Source: Ricordea florida (Eukaryota > Cnidaria > Anthozoa > Corallimorpharia > Ricordeidae). From it: a stretch of DNA of 64,000 nt. Shown here piece by piece: positions 60,601 to 64,000 of the stretch. The stretch spans positions 35,470,294-35,534,293 of the forward strand of contig OX453275.1 in the NCBI GenBank assembly GCA_949710005.1. The letters run 5' to 3'. How positions within the stretch are numbered: position 1 is the first letter of the stretch; every line of letters starts with the position of its first letter. Made by a program: the position numbers and the translations under genes. A model generated the notes under the pieces. That model worked only from the letters and a program-made list of their open reading frames with translations, did no database searches and was not told the DNA's origin.

Positions 60601-63310
60601 ACAATACACTGAAATGTTCGTGAAAAAGGAGATCTCATGAGATAGCACCCAAAGCAAACAAGACACTGGGACAAGAGAGGGTGGCCTCATCCTTTCTTGA
60701 GTGAAATTATTCGTGAAAAATAAATCCAGTATTATCAGTTTTGTTTGCCATCGTTCTTAAAAACAAACCACGAAATGGCTTTTTTTTGTAGAAATGAATG
60801 TTCAATATTGTTTCTCACTTTGACTTAGATAATCCATGAAGCTACATCTCGACCTCGTCAGGTGGTTAACGTTGTCAGTGATTTTCACTGGTTTCATTTT
60901 CCCTCAGTTTTCATCAATTGGTTTTGATGTAATATAGCAAACATAAGATAGTGTTTCGTCACATCAAACACCAAGAGGAGAGCTGATAATACGACGCGCA
61001 GCGGAGGATTTTTAGCGAAATTCTAGGTGTTTGATATGTGATTAAACACATGTATGGAGTGTCTGATATAGCTTCTTGAAAGAAATTAGTTAGATGGATA
61101 AAATAACGATGCAAAAACAAGTCGTGTTTCATCAGATATCCAAACACGACACGGTGCCTGATTTCCTTTGTCCTTCTCTTATACATTATTAATGCGTCTG
61201 GGAATTGTTGCCTTCATTGATCGGCAGATCCCGAACTGACAATTGTCAATAGCGCACAGCCGACTCTGTAGAAATAGCTAGCTGTGAACAGAAGCCTTCT
61301 GTTTTGAGTCTCTTTTTCAGAGAATGTAAACGGAAATTTGTTGTCGTTATGATAAACAATGATATTTGACTTCCTGTAGGGATAACAAGGTCTATCAGCC
61401 AAGATACGTAAGTGCAGTAAAAGTGGAAATCCCCAACGGAATCCACAGTGTCAGGTATAAAGATAATTTACATGTTATAGCCTCCATTCACAATAAACAT
61501 ACTCAGCTCGTTCGATAATTTATAACGGAGTAACTTCAAACGGTGCTATTTTCTCTCGTGTTGAGACAATATACATGCTCTGTACTCGTTAGGGAATTGT
61601 CTCTCAATGTACCAAGGACAGACGGATCTATTTTTTTCTTAGGGACAGTAATGTGAACCAACCCCGATACGTGGATGTGAACTTGGAAAGTCGGAATGTA
61701 CATGTACCGCATTGCAAAAGGTAATCCATATTTTAGGTTTTATTTTTATAATAACCATTATGCAGTAACCTCTGTTCCGGCCTGCATCGCAAACGTAATC
61801 TATTCCCGGTAATAAACTTGACGAGGGGTTGAGCTTCGTCTTCGGCTTGCGCTCCTGTTTCCGGGTTCTATCTAAAGTACTATATTCCACATAGGACATA
61901 TTGCTAACGACTTACGTTACCGCCCAGTAATGCCGTGATGTGACCGTAATAACTGACTCGTGAGCCAAGATGTTAAATGCAGCGGTATTATTTTACTAGA
62001 TTAAGACCTCGGTTAGAGTCCTATCGCCTGAGACTTGAACCTACGACCTTTCACTTCGCTGTCTTCCGCACTACAAACTTAGGGGAAGGAGGGAGGGATT
62101 CTAAGGGAGAATCAATAAATCTCTCAACTCCCCTGGCCGCGACGACAATGGGACTTTGTGTGGTCCATACACTTTTTATAGCTTGCATTCTCCTTAGAAA
62201 CTTCAATAGGGAAAGAGATATTCTTTTTCTACTGATTGCAACAGGGGATGTCGAACTGCAGTTCAGAGGACAGATCCTAGGGAAGAAGCTAAAGAAAGCA
62301 GAAATCCTCTATATGATGCAAACAGGTCGGTGAAATATAGCAGTCACAGTGCACATAGGCTTTTAATTACTGTTATTTCACTAAAAAGTGTCACGCAAAT
62401 TTTGATCTTGCATTGGGAGCAGAGCTAATACAAGTGTTGTTTTAAGACATAGATACCTTAAAACATAGTTTCATATCTTCGCTCTTTCCTTTAGATGTTA
62501 ACATTTTCTCAGGCTGTTTGGAAGTATAGCTTTTTACTTTTCTTTCTGGTTTAGAGTCCAAATAGTGCAAGAAACCTATAACCCCTTGTATGAGAGGTAT
62601 GTGGAATCATTTTGTCTCATTTGTAACTGATTTGGTAGATTTAATTTTAGGCCGGCTATCCCGGATTAAACAATAACTGAGTATTATACCTTACATACGC
62701 TTATAACTCGTTTGCTTTTTATGAACTCAGTGGGGGTTTAACAGAAAACCTTGGTTGGCGCCAATTGGCTTTCTGTGAAACGGATAACTAACGCTTAACG
62801 CTCAGACTTACTGTAGTTAGGACTAATTGGCTTTCTACTTAGGGACCAGTGCGAAGTTACTGGAGTGCCGATAAACGCTAAGCCGGGAATACACAATTGC
62901 TCAAGTGCAGTGCAGTAGACTTAACCCTCGGTTAACCCTAATAGGCTTTCTAGGTACCTGGCTTTGCTGGGTAAGTCTGGTCGATTCGTCACCCAGACTA
63001 CTTTTAAATGCGTTTGTATCCAATATGACGTCGAAAAGAATGGCCATTTTAGCGATAAGTACACCACATATGTACCTCTTCAAAATTCTTTCGAAACCCC
63101 ACGGAAACAACGGAAACGCTTGCTAAGAGGGCTAGCTCATGTGAAGTGCGGCGTATGACCTGGGCCTAAGCCTATTGCGGTTACTTAAGCAAGACTCTTT
63201 AGCCAAGCAGTTTTCCTTTTCATTTTCCCCTTAGGTTGAAGACTGAGGCCTCCAATAGGCAGAACCTGTCAAAGGATCTCTGGGTTGATGGTCCAATTTA
63301 TGAGAAGTAA
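51590..63310 (+). CDS. Gene C: membrane-anchored ApeC-CUB receptor with QPRYV/NPLY tail (multi-exon span)
   Basis: Ten exons: 51590-51665, 55722-56381, 58099-58476, 58748-59234, 60211-60318, 61380-61454, 61643-61720, 62254-62325, 62555-62596 and 63235-63310. The sum is 2052 nt, in frame, 683 aa. Order: signal peptide (1-25), ApeC (26-246), CUB (246-372), Thr/Ser/Pro-rich stalk, membrane helix (about 510-530), tail of about 150 aa. It is paralogous to gene B in domain order and exon phases, but the tail exons differ, with two QPRYV exons, two NPLY exons and a terminal PIYEK. A role in surface recognition, perhaps of microbes, is inferred from ApeC. Introns hold a tRNA-like sequence and 53-bp and 57-bp arrays. 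Confidence 0.85.
51666..55721. other. Gene C intron 1
   Basis: 4 kb without a recognised exon or transposon. Minus-strand frames at 52301-52693 (130 codons) and 54436-54723 (95 codons) have no domain and no supporting splice sites. An A-rich GAAAGAAAAG tract lies near 55555. Confidence 0.4.
55722..56381 (+). CDS. Gene C exon 2: ApeC domain
   Basis: The phase-1 acceptor is TTGATTTAG at 55719-55721. The stronger-looking TTTTCAG at 55728 would break frame. Donor TACCAAG|GTAAGG, phase 1. Hallmarks: WPAGKYGLPMAKTGCP, ASFHLQGKV, VLRHFCIKN, DWPNGQYCIYKKGSVCPPSF, WVLWDDDN, VPNGTYKSDTKIFFCC, KPFYLIAFKKQCQEV, YDTENDNNHDN, PYIYYCYYQG. All eight ApeC cysteines are conserved with gene B, and several N-glycosylation sites are visible. 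Confidence 0.9.
56382..57245. other. Gene C intron 2, first part
   Basis: Contains a short (AAC)n/(AAAC)n tract at 56812-56850. The frame at 56503-56697 has no domain. Confidence 0.4.
57246..57318 (-). tRNA. tRNA-like sequence (Thr-GGT-like, probably a tRNA-derived repeat or pseudogene)
   Basis: The minus strand reads TA + GCTC-AGTTGGTTA-GAGC (D arm), TTGCA-CCGGTAT-CGCAA (anticodon arm with GGT at 34-36), and ATGGG-TTCGAAT-CCCAT (T arm), with an acceptor stem of TGCTTGA against TCAGGCC. Box A and box B are good. Against a functional tRNA: position 33 is C, pairs 31-39 and 1-72 mismatch, and the TCAGGCC end recalls coral short repeats. It lies in intron 2 of gene C, antisense. Confidence 0.55.
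57319..58098. other. Gene C intron 2, last part
   Basis: No exon found before the CUB acceptor. AT-rich with short frames only. Confidence 0.4.
58099..58476 (+). CDS. Gene C exon 3: CUB domain
   Basis: Acceptor TTGCTCTACAG|C and donor CTATCAG|GTATAG, phase 1-1, 126 codons. CUB landmarks: GTFSSPGYPKNYYKDNTWCE, WHINVPQNYYISLTFDDF, NCETSSCSCDYVEVRE, DKYCMGE, SSSNQLTVVFRSDE, ARGFNATY. The extra cysteine cluster before CDYVEV is shared with gene B. Confidence 0.9.
58748..59234 (+). CDS. Gene C exon 4: mucin-like stalk and membrane helix
   Basis: Acceptor TCATCTTTGCAG|G and donor AAACG|GTGAGC, phase 1 to 2. Over 120 residues are dominated by Thr, Ser, Pro and Ala (TTPPQSTTPKTSSTG, PTATTIKSTTG), which suggests dense O-glycosylation. 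Then the helix (VSMVIVAVVASLILITGGLV, then VMSLCL) and WRKR as stop-transfer. Confidence 0.85.
59707..60024. repeat. 53-bp tandem array, six nearly identical copies
   Basis: Units start at 59707, 59760, 59813, 59866, 59919 and 59972. Each begins CATACCCCTCACCCTTTATC and contains TTACACCCACAACAGACCTG. Only single-base differences are seen, so expansion is recent. It lies in intron 4 of gene C. Because 53 is not a multiple of three, the long frame across it cycles through all phases and is not a gene. Confidence 0.97.
60211..60318 (+). CDS. Gene C tail exon 5
   Basis: Acceptor TTCTTATACAG|G and donor GAGAAAG|GTGAGG, phase 2-2, 36 residues. A basic start (RPFKRGTMKDRLRVNF) and the end SNVTFELYGER. 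One tyrosine, with no clear consensus motif. Confidence 0.75.
60342..60670. repeat. 57-bp tandem array, six copies
   Basis: GAGATC-type landmarks at 60342, 60402, 60458, 60515, 60572 and 60629. Each unit holds GAGATCTCATGAGATAGCAC, then CCAAAGCAAACAA and a TGAAATTTTCGTGAAAAA end. GAGATCTCATGAGAT is a near-palindrome. As the unit is 19 codons long, the minus strand shows a repeating 19-residue frame, which is an artefact. Confidence 0.95.
60671..61379. other. Gene C intron 5, remainder
   Basis: No exon or repeat recognised beyond the 57-bp array. Confidence 0.45.
61380..61454 (+). CDS. Gene C tail exon 6, QPRYV copy 1
   Basis: Acceptor ACTTCCTGTAG|G and donor AGTGTCAG|GTATAA, phase 2-2, 25 residues. 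It encodes DNKVYQPRYVSAVKVEIPNG. Homologous to the next exon. Confidence 0.75.
61643..61720 (+). CDS. Gene C tail exon 7, QPRYV copy 2
   Basis: Acceptor TTTTTTTCTTAG|G and donor GCAAAAG|GTAATC, phase 2-2, 26 residues. It encodes DSNVNQPRYVDVNLESRNVH. Aligned with exon 6, the D-x-x-V-x-QPRYV core and the following E...N...H match, so one exon was duplicated. Confidence 0.75.
61721..62253. other. Gene C intron 7
   Basis: No further exon recognised. Short frames without domains. Confidence 0.45.
62254..62325 (+). CDS. Gene C tail exon 8, NPLY motif 1
   Basis: Acceptor TGATTGCAACAG|G and donor CAAACAG|GTCGGT, phase 2-2, 24 residues. It ends KESRNPLYDAN. The charged run before the motif resembles gene B exon 6. 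Confidence 0.7.
62555..62596 (+). CDS. Gene C tail exon 9, NPLY motif 2
   Basis: Acceptor TTCTGGTTTAG|A and donor ATGAGAG|GTATGT, phase 2-2, only 14 residues: VQIVQETYNPLYE plus the split codon. Confidence 0.75.
62597..63234. other. Gene C intron 9
   Basis: Three TTAACCCTC/ATTGGCTTTCT-type words near 62760-62960 suggest worn repeat units. No exon recognised. Confidence 0.4.
63235..63310 (+). CDS. Gene C terminal exon 10
   Basis: Acceptor TTTTCCCCTTAG|G gives LKTEASNRQNLSKDLWVDGP, IYEK and a TAA stop. The terminal tyrosine (GPIYEK) is in a sequence like NPLYE. An ATTAAA variant signal lies at 63562-63567, 250 nt further on. Confidence 0.75.
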
Positions 63311-64000
63311 ATTTTCAACGAATTTTTTATGTTGACGGTATTTTTAGGTGAACATTGTTAAGTGTGACAATCAAGGTCAACAATCAATGCTTTCGTTTGA
63401 GGCCAGTAAAGGTGGCATTGTAATATATCTATATAATATTTCCCGCAGGAAAATCCATATTTATCTTGAACTTTGAGAAACTTTTTATAACGCATTGACT
63501 ATGAATTAATGCTTAAAACTGAAAAACGAAAATGCTTGTTGCACTGGAAAATATCTCAGCGATTAAAAAAAGAAAAAAAAAAACTTTGTGAGACAAAAGG
63601 AAGTAGAATTGAAACAACAGAGGAGTTCCGTTGATAAGGTTGATCGTTCCTCATTATACCAAATTCGAAATGGTTTGCAGCTGTCAAAGCTAATTTTTAC
63701 GACATAAAAACGCGATTAAAAATATATATATCACAATTGGTTGGCAGCTTTAAGAAAGACAGTCCCTAGACGCTTTCAGAACTTCACTGTCGGTTAGAGA
63801 AAGGCTGTTTTGTAGTCTTCTGCGGTCAGGAAAAAAGTCAGGGTAGCGTGTGTCTGTGTGTGTGAAGGGAACTAGAGCTTGAGCTCGTTAAACAGAAAAA
63901 ACAGTAGTATAGCGAAGTAGCTATTAAATGTGTTAACTCTTTTCAGGTTGTGCTAAGCAAGTTACGAAGACAAAGTTAACATAGTTCACGAGTAGTCAGA
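63311..64000. other. 3' flank of gene C
   Basis: Probably 3' UTR then intergenic DNA. A (GT)n patch (TGTGTGTCTGTGTGTGTG) lies near 63848-63865. No gene recognised to the window end. Confidence 0.4.

Noticed and set aside
60385-60690. Repetitive minus-strand protein of about 100 residues with a 19-residue unit
   Set aside because: Produced by translating a 57-bp tandem array whose period is a multiple of three.

Overview
The window is animal nuclear DNA, most likely from an anthozoan cnidarian such as a stony coral. Genes have many small exons with GT/AG introns, intergenic DNA is AT-rich, and hairpin MITE-like repeats, tandem arrays and degraded transposons are dense. The family content (ApeC plus CUB ectodomains, a TTAA-type Kolobok-like transposase, a 2A-bearing LINE, Helitron and RecQ fragments) fits an anthozoan. 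The species cannot be named from sequence alone.

Three genes, all on the plus strand, form a tandem cluster of type I membrane receptors with a shared exon grammar: a signal-peptide exon ending in phase 1, one or two ectodomain exons flanked by phase-1 introns, one exon carrying a Ser/Thr-rich stalk plus the membrane helix (phase 1 to phase 2), then a cytoplasmic tail built from very small exons that are all phase 2-2. Gene A (8415-27938, about 338 aa) has a compact Cys-rich ectodomain and a tail ending in paired YxxL motifs. Gene B (31158-44449, 632 aa) has ApeC + CUB + mucin stalk + TM and a tail with an ITIM-like motif, three NPLY motifs and a C-terminal YVNL. Gene C (51590-63310, 683 aa) has the same ApeC + CUB + stalk + TM order and a tail with a duplicated QPRYV exon, two NPLY motifs and a terminal PIYEK. 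A second copy of gene C's signal-peptide exon lies 2 kb upstream (49582-49657). Summed exon lengths of all three models are divisible by three and every junction keeps frame, which is strong internal support. ApeC domains are known as bacterial-recognition modules in amphioxus, so a surface-anchored ApeC/CUB receptor family with tyrosine-motif tails is the most interesting content here.

Layout: 1-1.7 kb, minus-strand LINE fragment with a 2A motif; 1.9-2.9 kb, 1-kb fold-back element; 3.5-7.3 kb, MITEs and a 59-bp array; 8.4-27.9 kb, gene A, whose first intron holds an apparently intact 2.86-kb TTAA transposon and whose 11.5-kb third intron holds a probable 10-kb composite mobile element (containing a 1.67-kb palindrome and a 325-bp tandem array); 28-31 kb, MITEs; 31.2-44.4 kb, gene B, with Helitron and RecQ-like fragments in its first intron; 45-48 kb, LINE 3' end, SINE-like repeats, a 28-bp array and a 106-bp satellite that also occurs twice in gene A; 49.6-63.3 kb, gene C with 53-bp and 57-bp arrays and a tRNA-like sequence in introns. 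All coding models come from reading the sequence; no transcript evidence was available.
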